A stretch of DNA of 34,994 bases from Alphaproteobacteria bacterium (lineage in GTDB: Bacteria > Pseudomonadota > Alphaproteobacteria > Thalassobaculales > Thalassobaculaceae), in assembly GCA_024742605.1 (NCBI GenBank), contig JANSYC010000042.1, positions 1-34,994 of the forward strand. The letters are read 5' to 3'. The position numbers and the translations under genes are program-made. Of the stretch, positions 8,219 to 16,093 are shown in pieces. Below the pieces are notes generated by a model. It made no database searches. It worked only from the letters and a program-made list of their open reading frames with translations, and was not told the origin of the DNA. How positions within the stretch are numbered: position 1 is the first letter of the stretch; every line of letters begins with the position of its first letter.

Positions 8219-9526
8219 ATGGCGATCAATCTGGCGAGTGAGGCGAAGAAGCGTGGCATCGAGTATTTCCTGATTTCCTTCGTCGATCTGTTCGGTGTGA
8301 TGCGGGCCAAGCTGGTCCCGGCCTCGGCAATCGCCGACATGGCGAAAGACGGTGCCGGCTTCGCGGGGTTCGCCGCCTGGCTGGATCTGAATCCCGCCCA
8401 TCCGGATATGTTCGCCATTCCCGACCCCGATAGCCTGATACAGCTGCCGTGGAAGCCGAGTGTCGGTTGGGTGGCGGCGGATCTGTACATGGACGGCAAA
8501 CCGCTGGACCAGGCCCCCCGCAACACCCTCAAGCGTCTGGTCGCAACCGCCGCAAAGCAGGGCTACCGCCTGAAGCACGGGGTGGAGTGCGAGTTCTTCC
8601 TGATCACGCCGGACGGCCGGTCGCTCGCCGATGCACAGGATTCCCAGGGCAAGCCCTGTTACGATATCGAGGCGCTGATGCGCCGGTACGACGTGATCAC
8701 CGAGATCTGCGACGCCATGCAGGCCCTCGGCTGGGGGCCGTATCAGAACGATCATGAGGATGCCAACGGCCAGTTCGAAATGAACTGGGATTACGCCGAC
8801 TCCCTGGTGACCGCCGACCGGCACGCGTTCTTCAAGTACATGGCGAAGTCGATTGCCGAGAAGCACGGGCTCCGCGCAACCTTCATGCCGAAACCCTTCA
8901 GCCATCTCACCGGTAACGGCTGCCATGCCCATGTCAGCCTGTGGGACACCGCCGGCAAGAAAAGCCTTTTCTCGGATTTCAAGGGCGAACTCGGGATTTC
9001 CGAGCTGGGCTATCACTTCCTGGGTGGCGTGATGGGACATGCGGCCGCCCTGTGCGCCATCGCAAATCCGACCGTTAATTCCTACAAGCGCCTGAACGCG
9101 CCGGTCACAGCCTCGGGTGCGACCTGGTCGCCGAACACCATCACCTATGGCGGCAACAACCGGACTCATATGGTTCGGATCCCCGATGCCGGGCGGTTCG
9201 AGGTGCGTCTGGCCGACGGTGCTGTGAATCCCTATCTGCTGCCGGCGGCCGTCTTGGCGGCGGGGCTCGACGGGATCGCCAAGAAGTCCGATCCCGGAAA
9301 ACGCATCGATCTCGATATGTATGCGGAACGGGACAAGGTTCGGGGTGTCAAAATGCTGCCACTGAACCTGCTGGACGCCCTGCGCGCGCTCGAGAAGGAC
9401 CGGACCCTGAGGTCCGTGATCGGGGAGGAGACCATGTCTGCGCTGATCAAGCTGCGCATGCAGGACTGGAACGCCTATTCCCGTGAACTGACGGAGTGGG
9501 AGCGCGCGAACACCCTCGATTGCTGA
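8219..9526 (+). CDS. glnT: Type III glutamine synthetase-like ligase (GlnT / gamma-glutamylmethylamide synthetase GmaS-like)
   Basis: A 435-residue ATP-dependent glutamate-amine ligase of the glutamine synthetase fold. Visible metal and substrate segments are VECEFFLITPDG, NDHEDANGQFEMNW, FMPKPFSHLTGNGCHAHVSL, and NNRTHMVRIPDAGRFEVRLAD near the C terminus. Together with the N-terminal KRGIEYFLISFVDLFGVMRAKLVP they fit the GlnT/GmaS branch rather than GlnA. GmaS joins methylamine to glutamate; GlnT-type enzymes use ammonia. The two are not separable by eye. It sits 49 bases after glxD, which is how gmaS accompanies mgsABC. Its end faces the convergent amidohydrolase gene with a 9-base gap. Confidence 0.9.
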   Translation: MAINLASEAKKRGIEYFLISFVDLFGVMRAKLVPASAIADMAKDGAGFAGFAAWLDLNPAHPDMFAIPDPDSLIQLPWKPSVGWVAADLYMDGKPLDQAPRNTLKRLVATAAKQGYRLKHGVECEFFLITPDGRSLADAQDSQGKPCYDIEALMRRYDVITEICDAMQALGWGPYQNDHEDANGQFEMNWDYADSLVTADRHAFFKYMAKSIAEKHGLRATFMPKPFSHLTGNGCHAHVSLWDTAGKKSLFSDFKGELGISELGYHFLGGVMGHAAALCAIANPTVNSYKRLNAPVTASGATWSPNTITYGGNNRTHMVRIPDAGRFEVRLADGAVNPYLLPAAVLAAGLDGIAKKSDPGKRIDLDMYAERDKVRGVKMLPLNLLDALRALEKDRTLRSVIGEETMSALIKLRMQDWNAYSRELTEWERANTLDC

Positions 9527-9535
9527 GGGCTGCGC

Positions 9536-11194
9536 CTACGCGTTCCTGCTGAATACGGTTGTCCCGCCGATCAGGGTCTGCTCGACCTGAATGTCGCGGA
9601 TCTCGGCATGGGGGATCGAGAAGTAGTCCCGGTCGAGGATGGCGATGTCCGCGAGTTTCCCGACTTCGAGGGAACCCTTGAGATGCTCCTCCCGGCCGGA
9701 ATGCGCTCCGAGCCAGGTATAGGCGTTCAGCGCCTCGGTCGGGGTGATGGCTTGGCTGGAGTCGAGATCACCGCCGGTATCCGACTTGCGGTTGACCATC
9801 GACCAGAGGGCCAGGAACGGGTTGGCCTGACACACCATGGCATCGGAATGGCCGGGAGCCGGAATACCGGCATCGATCATCGCGCGATGGGGCCACATCC
9901 TGGCCATCGCCTGCTGCCCACGGTTGGCGATATAGGCATCCCCCAGATCGTACATGAACCCGGTGGCGGAACTGTCGATCACGCCCAGGGTCTTCAGACG
10001 TTTCTCGAGCGGCTCGGTGACATAGCAGCAGTGTTCGACCCGCATCCGGTGGTCGGCTACCGGGTGCTGTTCCAGACAATGCTCAATCGCATCCAGGGCG
10101 AAGTCGATTCCGCGATCCCCAACACCTTCGATCATCACCTGCAACCCGGCCTTGTGAGCGGACAGCGCCCGATCTTTCAAATCGTCCAATTCGTAAAGGA
10201 GCACTCCGGTGTTCGGGTCCGGCTCGCCCGCAACCTTCTTGCCGACATAGGGATCGTGGTAGGCCGCCGTCCGGCCGGAGGTGGAGCAGTCGGGGCACCA
10301 TTCGACCCCGATGATCCGGACCCGGTCGTCGCCGAAACCGGACCGGATACCGGCCGCGATATAGGATTCGACCAGGCCGATCTCCCGGCCCGAGACGATG
10401 ATCCCGACCCGCATGGCAAGCCGTCCTTCGTCCTTCATCATCTGATAGGCCTGGATCGCCTTTGAGGGCGTCAGCGAGTTGTAGACCGAGGTTATTCCCA
10501 AGGCCGTCCACTCGGCGAAAACACGCTCCAGACCCGACGCGATCGAGGCGGTGGTATCCCCGGCATGCACCCGGTCGAGGAACAGGTGCGCCGCCGTCTC
10601 ACGGACCAGCCCCGTCAGTTTTCCGGTCTCAGGGTGCAGGTCGAAGCTGCCGAATGGCGGCGGGGTGGTGGTCTCGTCGATGCCGAGCTCCGCGAAGGCC
10701 CGGCTGTTGGCGAGACCGATATGGCCATCGGTTCTGAGGATGAACAGCGGTCGTCCCTTGGCGGCCGCGTCCAGTTCGGCGAGGGTCGGGTAGCCGCCCG
10801 ACTTATTCTCGTTCAATCGATATCCGGCGATCCAGTCGTCCGGTCCCAGGTCATCAGCGACCGAGGCGATCCGGGCCAGCAGGGCGTCCCGGCTCTGAAT
10901 GCGGTCCGGACTCAGCAGTTCCCAGGACGCAAGCCGTGCGGCATAGGCGTCCGGATGGCAGTGGCTGTCGACGATGCCGGGAATGGCTGTCCGGCCGGCC
11001 AGGTCAATCCGTTCGGTGCCGGTCCCGATCAGCGCCTCGATCTCCGCATCGGATCCGAGCGCGATGATCCGTCCATCGCGCGCGGCCAGCGCCTGCACGA
11101 AGCCGCCGCCGTCTCCGACACCGTCCGGCGCCATGGTCGCGATCTTTCCGGATGTCAGAACGAGATCGGCGGCGAGGGAGGCCGGGACGGGCAT
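9536..11194 (-). CDS. YtcJ-type amidohydrolase (amidohydrolase family 3)
   Basis: A 552-residue metal-dependent hydrolase with the composite N/C-terminal beta-sandwich and TIM barrel of family 3. DSHCHPD gives the beta-1 HxH metal pair, RTDGHIGLANS is the family loop, MRVEHCCYV the beta-6 His, and PGHSDAMV the beta-8 Asp. The beta-5 segment usually reads HAIGDRA but here is IEGVGDRG, so a Glu (residue 356) replaces a metal-ligand His. Members hydrolyse N-substituted formamides and other amides; the substrate here is unknown. The start is ATG at 11194 with AGGAG eight bases upstream. The gene runs opposite to its neighbours and shares a short divergent promoter with the isochorismatase-family amidase. 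Confidence 0.88.
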   Translation of the reverse strand: MPVPASLAADLVLTSGKIATMAPDGVGDGGGFVQALAARDGRIIALGSDAEIEALIGTGTERIDLAGRTAIPGIVDSHCHPDAYAARLASWELLSPDRIQSRDALLARIASVADDLGPDDWIAGYRLNENKSGGYPTLAELDAAAKGRPLFILRTDGHIGLANSRAFAELGIDETTTPPPFGSFDLHPETGKLTGLVRETAAHLFLDRVHAGDTTASIASGLERVFAEWTALGITSVYNSLTPSKAIQAYQMMKDEGRLAMRVGIIVSGREIGLVESYIAAGIRSGFGDDRVRIIGVEWCPDCSTSGRTAAYHDPYVGKKVAGEPDPNTGVLLYELDDLKDRALSAHKAGLQVMIEGVGDRGIDFALDAIEHCLEQHPVADHRMRVEHCCYVTEPLEKRLKTLGVIDSSATGFMYDLGDAYIANRGQQAMARMWPHRAMIDAGIPAPGHSDAMVCQANPFLALWSMVNRKSDTGGDLDSSQAITPTEALNAYTWLGAHSGREEHLKGSLEVGKLADIAILDRDYFSIPHAEIRDIQVEQTLIGGTTVFSRNA

Positions 11195-11269
11195 GGAGGG
11201 AACTCCTGATCTTGCGGGAAACGAACGAGGTGGTGATAGTATTCATGTATTCATCCGAGGATCGCAAGA
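11195..11269. promoter_or_regulatory. Short divergent promoter region with interrupted inverted repeat
   Basis: Only 75 bases separate two divergent hydrolase starts. An inverted repeat frames it: ATCTTGCG at 11209-11216 and CGCAAGAA at 11263-11270, the latter running into the amidase start codon. The right arm, ATCGCAAGAA, is the exact reverse complement of TTCTTGCGAT at 12801-12810 upstream of the Pot-type operon. A shared regulator is possible but unproven. Confidence 0.35.
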
Positions 11270-11965
11270 ATGAACCCGTCCGACCCGTCGATCCAAGTCC
11301 TCGCCGATCCCTATCCCTGGCCGCTCGAAGACCTCCCCGCGGTCCAGATGGCCCTGGTCGTCATCGATATGCAGCGGGATTTCTGCGATCCCGGCGGCTA
11401 TGTGGCGGGATTGGGTGCCGACCTGGCACCCTTGCGGGCTCCGATTGCGCCGATTTCCCAGTGCCTCGCGGCAGCGCGGGCCGCCGGTCTCCTGGTGGTC
11501 CACACCCGCCAGGGTTACCGTGCCGATCTGTCCGACCTGCCGGCCTGGCGCCGCCTGAAATTCGACAGGTTCGGATCCGCCGTCGGCAAGCCGGGACCGT
11601 TGGGCCGGGTGCTGATCCGGGGTGAAGCCGGATTCGAGACCATCGAGGAGCTTGCGGCGCTGCCGGGCGAACCCATGGTCGACAAGACCGCCAACGGGGC
11701 CTTCACCGGCACCGACCTGGATGTGGTTCTGCGGGCCAGGGGCGTGCGGGCCATAGCCTTCGCCGGCAACACGATCGATGTCTGCGTGCACACGTCGCTT
11801 CGGGAGGCGAACGACCGGGGCTACCAGTGTCTGCTCCTGTCCGATTGCTGCGGCGCGATCGAGCCCGGGTTGCACGACTGGGCGATCCGATCCGTACAGA
11901 TAGAGGGCGGGGTGTTCGGCTCGGTCGGCACCTCTCGGGATTTCGTTTCAGCACTCTCCAGCTAG
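11270..11965 (+). CDS. Isochorismatase-family cysteine amidohydrolase (biuret hydrolase/RutB-like)
   Basis: A 231-residue cysteine hydrolase. The catalytic triad is visible: Asp33 in VVIDMQRDF, Lys139 in VDKTANGAF, and Cys172 in NTIDVCVHTS, preceded by the cis-peptide region of the family. HTRQGYRADLSDLP, GPLGRVLIRGE and REANDRGYQCLLLSD resemble the biuret hydrolase and ureidoacrylate amidohydrolase (RutB) branch, which hydrolyses carbamoylated amines or ureido compounds to ammonia and CO2. The start ATG at 11270 has GAGG nine bases upstream. It sits 18 bases before a metallo-beta-lactamase-fold gene. Exact substrate is inference from family and from a neighbouring guanidino-modifying enzyme. 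Confidence 0.88.
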   Translation: MNPSDPSIQVLADPYPWPLEDLPAVQMALVVIDMQRDFCDPGGYVAGLGADLAPLRAPIAPISQCLAAARAAGLLVVHTRQGYRADLSDLPAWRRLKFDRFGSAVGKPGPLGRVLIRGEAGFETIEELAALPGEPMVDKTANGAFTGTDLDVVLRARGVRAIAFAGNTIDVCVHTSLREANDRGYQCLLLSDCCGAIEPGLHDWAIRSVQIEGGVFGSVGTSRDFVSALSS

Positions 11966-11983
11966 ACCAAAAGGGACTCACAC

Positions 11984-12787
11984 ATGCTTCCAGGCCCGAC
12001 GTTTCCGAACATGCCGACCGCCAGCAACTGGTTCGCGATTGAATGGCTGCCGCACGGAATCCTGCGCATCTGGGAGCCTCATGTCTCGCGGCTGCTGCGG
12101 GCGAACATGTTCCTGGTACGCGGCCGGGACCGGGATCTCCTGGTCGATTCCGGAATGGGTGTGTGCAGTCTTCGGGAGTTCCTGCAGCCGTTTCTGGACA
12201 AGCCGCTGATTCATGTGGTCAGCCATACCCATGTCGATCACATCGGCTCGACCCATGAATTCGGTGCATCGGGGTTCGACGGCGAGATCGTCATGCATCC
12301 GATTGAGGCACCGAAGCTGGAACTCGGTATCACGGACATGAAACTGTCCTATGACGGCTACTCCGCCGAACGAAAGGAGGAGCTGCGGCGATCGGGTTTC
12401 GACGTGTCCGGCGCTCTGATCGCAGCGCGCCCCAGCCCTGATTTCGACCCGGACTCCTGGAGCATTCCCGGTGTGTCGCCAACGCGTCTGGTCGAGGAGG
12501 GTGATGTGATCGACCTCGGCGACCGCAGCTTCGAGGTTCTGCACACGCCGGGTCATAGTCCCGGTTCGATCTGCCTTTGGGATCCGTCGCTCGGAATTCT
12601 GATCGGCGGAGACGCGATCTATGACGGGTTGCTGATCGACACGCTGCCCGATAGCGATCCCGCTATCTATTCCGAGACTATAAGGAAATTAAGACAACTA
12701 AAAGTTAAAACAGTTCATGGCGGTCATAGAGAAAGCTTTGGATCAGAAAAATTCCTGGCCTTGATTGATAATTATTTAGGCAAATAA
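11984..12787 (+). CDS. Metallo-beta-lactamase-fold hydrolase
   Basis: A 267-residue MBL-fold protein with the full metal set: HTHVDH (His81, His83, Asp85, His86), His191 in TPGHSPGS, Asp210 in GGDAIYDG, and His248 in HGGHRESF. Family members hydrolyse thioesters, lactones, phosphodiesters and other bonds, so the reaction is not assignable. The start ATG at 11984 follows AAAGGGA. The last ~37 codons (from about 12677) switch abruptly to AT-rich codons (ATA, AGG, AGA, TTA, CTA) unlike the rest of the gene, although the protein stays in family register and still supplies His248. An inverted repeat spans the stop codon. Confidence 0.88.
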   Translation: MLPGPTFPNMPTASNWFAIEWLPHGILRIWEPHVSRLLRANMFLVRGRDRDLLVDSGMGVCSLREFLQPFLDKPLIHVVSHTHVDHIGSTHEFGASGFDGEIVMHPIEAPKLELGITDMKLSYDGYSAERKEELRRSGFDVSGALIAARPSPDFDPDSWSIPGVSPTRLVEEGDVIDLGDRSFEVLHTPGHSPGSICLWDPSLGILIGGDAIYDGLLIDTLPDSDPAIYSETIRKLRQLKVKTVHGGHRESFGSEKFLALIDNYLGK

Positions 12788-12795
12788 TGCCTAAA
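12775..12795. repeat. Perfect 7-bp inverted repeat spanning the MBL stop codon
   Basis: TTTAGGC (12775-12781) and GCCTAAA (12789-12795) are perfect complements around a 7-base spacer that includes the TAA at 12785-12787. There is no following T-run, so a factor-independent terminator is unlikely. It may be an operator or an RNA-processing hairpin at the boundary between the amidase-MBL unit and the transporter operon. Confidence 0.5.
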
Positions 12796-12866
12796 CTACG
12801 TTCTTGCGATTAGTTTGCCCAAACAGTTAGCATCCATCTGGACGTCATCGAGAGAGGGGAAGCGCA
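12788..12866 (+). promoter_or_regulatory. Probable upstream control region of the Pot-type transporter operon
   Basis: An AT-rich gap of 79 bases. It contains the inverted repeat GTTTG-CC-CAAAC at 12813-12824 and the decamer TTCTTGCGAT at 12801-12810, which recurs inverted at 11261-11270. The AT-richness extends back into the MBL coding region. AGGGGA near 12855-12860 is the ribosome-binding site for the GTG start at 12867. No clean sigma70 -10 box was found. Confidence 0.4.
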
Positions 12867-13970
12867 GTGCCGGATGGATCAAATGGAACTCGGTCCGGTC
12901 ACGCACTGTCGCTGCGGTCCTTGTCCAAGCATTACGGCTCCTTGGCGGCGGTCGACAATGTCGACCTGGATATCCCGCACGGCTCCTTTCTGACGCTGCT
13001 GGGACCGTCCGGATCGGGAAAGACCACGATCCTGATGTCGATTGCCGGGTTTGTGGAACCGAGCGGCGGCCAGATCCTCCTCGACGATACCGACATTACG
13101 CGCCGCCCCCCCGACAAACGAAACTTCGGGATGGTGTTCCAGGGCTACGCGCTGTTTCCGCACATGACCGTCGCGGAAAACATCTGGTTTCCGTTGAAAG
13201 TCCGGGGCATCTCCAAATCTGCGGCCGGCGACAAGATCCGAGCGGCGCTCGAACTCGTGCAGTTGGGGCATTTGGCGGATCGTTACCCGTCGCAATTGTC
13301 GGGCGGTCAGCAGCAGCGCGTTGCCCTGGCCCGGGCGCTCGTGTTCGAACCGGATCTGCTGCTGTTGGACGAGCCGCTCTCGGCGCTCGACAAGAAACTG
13401 CGTGCCGATCTGCAGTGGGAGCTCAAGTCTCTGCACCAGCGCTTGGGCACCACGTTCATCTACGTGACCCACGATCAGGAAGAAGCGCTCTCGATGTCGG
13501 ACGAGATCGTGATCCTCCGTGACGGCAAGATCGAACAGCAGGGTGGCCCCGGGTTGCTCTACGAGAAGCCGGCCACGCGGTTTGTCGCGGATTTTCTTGG
13601 CAAGTCGAACTTTCTGACGGGCAAGATCACTGAGATAACGGCCGATGGATTTGCCTACGACGTGGGTGGTCACAGCCTTGTCCAAGACGGCAAACCCGCG
13701 GCCTCTCTCCACGACACGGTGCTGGTGGCCCTGCGCCCCGAGAAGATCAGCCTGTCGCCGGACCGCTCTCAGATGCCCAACGCCCTGCAGGGGCGGATTT
13801 CCGCCTTCAACTATTTCGGCGCCGCCTATCACTTTCAAATTCAGACCGAGGGTTTGGGTGAGGTGATCGCAACCGTGCCCGCCTGGACTTGCGCCATAGA
13901 CCCCACGGTCGGCGGTGAGATCTGGCTGGGCTGGGAACCGAACGCGTCGGTGACGGTGCGCGAAAGTTAG
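12867..13970 (+). CDS. potA: Spermidine/putrescine-type ABC transporter ATP-binding protein (PotA-like)
   Basis: A 367-residue ATPase of the CUT1/polyamine class. Walker A is GPSGSGKT, the Q-loop FQGYALFPH, the signature LSGGQQQRVALARAL, Walker B LLLLDEPLSALD, and the H-loop VTHDQEEAL. A TOBE_2-type domain with LRPEKISL follows in the C-terminal third. The start is GTG at 12867 (reading MPDGSNGTRSG), about six bases after AGGGGA; no nearer ATG gives this N terminus. It energises the permeases encoded at 15257-16920. PotA-like is a family label; the transported compound could be any small cation or amine conjugate. Confidence 0.9.
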   Translation: MPDGSNGTRSGHALSLRSLSKHYGSLAAVDNVDLDIPHGSFLTLLGPSGSGKTTILMSIAGFVEPSGGQILLDDTDITRRPPDKRNFGMVFQGYALFPHMTVAENIWFPLKVRGISKSAAGDKIRAALELVQLGHLADRYPSQLSGGQQQRVALARALVFEPDLLLLDEPLSALDKKLRADLQWELKSLHQRLGTTFIYVTHDQEEALSMSDEIVILRDGKIEQQGGPGLLYEKPATRFVADFLGKSNFLTGKITEITADGFAYDVGGHSLVQDGKPAASLHDTVLVALRPEKISLSPDRSQMPNALQGRISAFNYFGAAYHFQIQTEGLGEVIATVPAWTCAIDPTVGGEIWLGWEPNASVTVRES

Positions 13971-14026
13971 GACTTGAAGCAACGCGTGCCGCGCCACTGT
14001 CGGGACGCAAACCAAAGGAGTCTGTG

Positions 14027-15217
14027 ATGAGTTTGATCAAAACGCTCTACGAGAAAGATCTTTATCCCGAGATCGAGGACAGCGCGGAGAGCGATTTCGC
14101 GCGGGACTGCATCCAGATCGCCTCCGAGCGTCTGGCAAAGGGCGAAATCGACCGTCGGACCTTCATGAAGGCGATCGCCTTTTTGGGAGCGGCCCCCGCT
14201 GTGATGACGCTTGGCGGCAAGACCGCGCAGGCGGCCGAGGAAGTGGTCGTCGTGAACTGGGGCGGCCCGGCCGTTGAAGCCTATACGCAAGCCTTCGGCG
14301 TTCCGTTCGAGAAGGCGACCGGCGTGAAGGTCGTGATCGACGGAACCGGCCCGCTCGGCTCCAAGATCAAGGCGATGGTCGACGCGAATGCCGTGACCTG
14401 GGACGTCTGCGACACCGGTACCGGCACCACACTGGTCCTCGAGAAGCAGGGCGTGCTTCAGAAGATCGACTACGGCATCGTCGACAAGTCGAAGATGCAG
14501 GAGAAGTTCGCCTACGAGTACGGCTGCGCGAACTACATGTTCAGCTTCATCCTGGCCTACAACAAGACCAAGGTGCCGTCCGCTCCGACCGGCTGGGCGG
14601 ACTTCTGGGATCTCGAGAAGTTCCCAGGCTACCGGACCCTTCGGAAGCAGCCGAACGGCATGCTGGAAGCCTGCATGATGGCCGCCGGCAAGGATAAGGA
14701 CTCGATCTATCCGATCGATCTCGATCTGGCCATCGGCAAGCTGAAGGAGATCAAGGACTACGTCATCGCATGGGGATCGGGTTCGCAGAGCCAGGAGCTG
14801 TTCCGGACCGGCGAAGTCATCATGGGCGACATCTGGCACACCCGCGCCAATCTGTTGAACCAGGAAACCAATGGCGACGTCACCTGGACCTGGGAACAGG
14901 GAATCGTGACCGCCGGAATGTGGAACGTTCCGAACAACAATCCGGCAGGAACCAAGACCGCGATGGAGTTCATCGCGTCCGCGCAGGACCCCGAGCAGCA
15001 GCTTGTGCTGTTCAACGCGATGGGCAACGGCCCGGCCAATCCGGCCGCCGCTGCCCAGGTCCCGGACGACAAGAAGTACATCGACCCGGGCCAGCCGGAG
15101 AACCTTGCCAAGCAGGTCCTGCAGAACGGTCCCTGGTACCAGGAAGACAGCGGCGTTCGGAACCTGACCAACGACGAGTTGTCCCGCGAGATGTGGCTCG
15201 ACGCCTTGTCGTCCTGA
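14027..15217 (+). CDS. Tat-exported extracellular solute-binding protein (PotD-like)
   Basis: A 396-residue periplasmic binding protein. AAAGGAG at 14014-14020 places the ATG at 14027 at good spacing; a GTG at 14024 is too close. The N terminus is unusual: about 42 mostly acidic and polar residues precede a twin-arginine signal, DRRTFMKAIAF (Arg43-Arg44), with a hydrophobic stretch and likely cleavage after AQA (~residue 69). The mature part begins EEVVVVNWGG, typical of PotD/PotF-type polyamine-binding proteins. A Tat route implies folding before export or avoidance of metal mis-loading. It lies between the ATPase and permease genes of the same operon. Confidence 0.88.
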   Translation: MSLIKTLYEKDLYPEIEDSAESDFARDCIQIASERLAKGEIDRRTFMKAIAFLGAAPAVMTLGGKTAQAAEEVVVVNWGGPAVEAYTQAFGVPFEKATGVKVVIDGTGPLGSKIKAMVDANAVTWDVCDTGTGTTLVLEKQGVLQKIDYGIVDKSKMQEKFAYEYGCANYMFSFILAYNKTKVPSAPTGWADFWDLEKFPGYRTLRKQPNGMLEACMMAAGKDKDSIYPIDLDLAIGKLKEIKDYVIAWGSGSQSQELFRTGEVIMGDIWHTRANLLNQETNGDVTWTWEQGIVTAGMWNVPNNNPAGTKTAMEFIASAQDPEQQLVLFNAMGNGPANPAAAAQVPDDKKYIDPGQPENLAKQVLQNGPWYQEDSGVRNLTNDELSREMWLDALSS

Positions 15218-15256
15218 TCTCGGTCCGACCTAGCAACGAGCATCAGCGGGTCCCGC

Positions 15257-16093
15257 ATGCACGCCTCATTGTCCCGTGTCTATTGGCTTCTGATCGCGCC
15301 TGCGGTCCTGCTGATGCTCGTCTTCTACATCTATCCGCTGGTCCAGGTTCTCTGGATCAGCGTTACGGATCCGGTGCCTGGATTCGGCAACTATATGGAG
15401 CTGATTGATCGGCCGCTGATCCACCGGATTTGGATCACCACCCTGCGGATCTGCGTGATCACCACCTCAATCACCGTGATCGCCGGGTATGCCGTCGCCT
15501 ATGCCATGGCCCAGGTGGGAGAGCGTCAGCGCACCTGGATGATGTTCTGCCTGCTGCTGACCTTCTGGCTCAGCGTTCTGATCCGGGCTTTTGCCTGGGT
15601 GATGCTGCTGCGGACCCAGGGCATCGTGAACACCGGTCTGCAGGAAATGGGGCTGATCGACGAGCCGCTGCGCCTGGTTCGGAACGAGTTCGGGGTGATC
15701 GTCGGCATGGTGCATTTCATGCTGCCGCTAGCGGTGCTGCCGATCTACTCGAACATGACGGGGATCGAAGCCCGTCTGGTCAGCGCCGCCCGCGGGCTCG
15801 GCGCGTCCCCCTTCGAGGCGTTCTTCAATATCTATCTCCCGCTCAGCAAGCCGGGGATCATCGCTGCCACCATCCTGGTTTTTGTGTTTTCCCTCGGCTT
15901 CTTCATCACGCCGGCGCTGTTGGGTGGCGGCAAGGTGGTGATGATTTCGGAATACATTCAGGTCAGTTTTGAGGAGACCCTGCGCTGGGGGCAGGCGACC
16001 ATGCTGGCGTCCACGCTGCTGTTCTCTGTGCTGCTCTCGCTCGCGCTGGTCGCGCGCTTCGTGGATCTGAAGAAAGTGTTCGGTGCGCGATGA
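15257..16093 (+). CDS. potB: ABC transporter permease (PotB-like)
   Basis: A 278-residue inner-membrane permease with about six transmembrane segments. The EAA loop, SAARGLGASPFEAFFNIYLP, lies at residues ~175-195 and contacts the ATPase. The first helix starts right after MHASLSRVYW. It is 39 bases after the binding-protein gene, and its stop overlaps the next permease start as ATGA. Confidence 0.9.
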   Translation: MHASLSRVYWLLIAPAVLLMLVFYIYPLVQVLWISVTDPVPGFGNYMELIDRPLIHRIWITTLRICVITTSITVIAGYAVAYAMAQVGERQRTWMMFCLLLTFWLSVLIRAFAWVMLLRTQGIVNTGLQEMGLIDEPLRLVRNEFGVIVGMVHFMLPLAVLPIYSNMTGIEARLVSAARGLGASPFEAFFNIYLPLSKPGIIAATILVFVFSLGFFITPALLGGGKVVMISEYIQVSFEETLRWGQATMLASTLLFSVLLSLALVARFVDLKKVFGAR

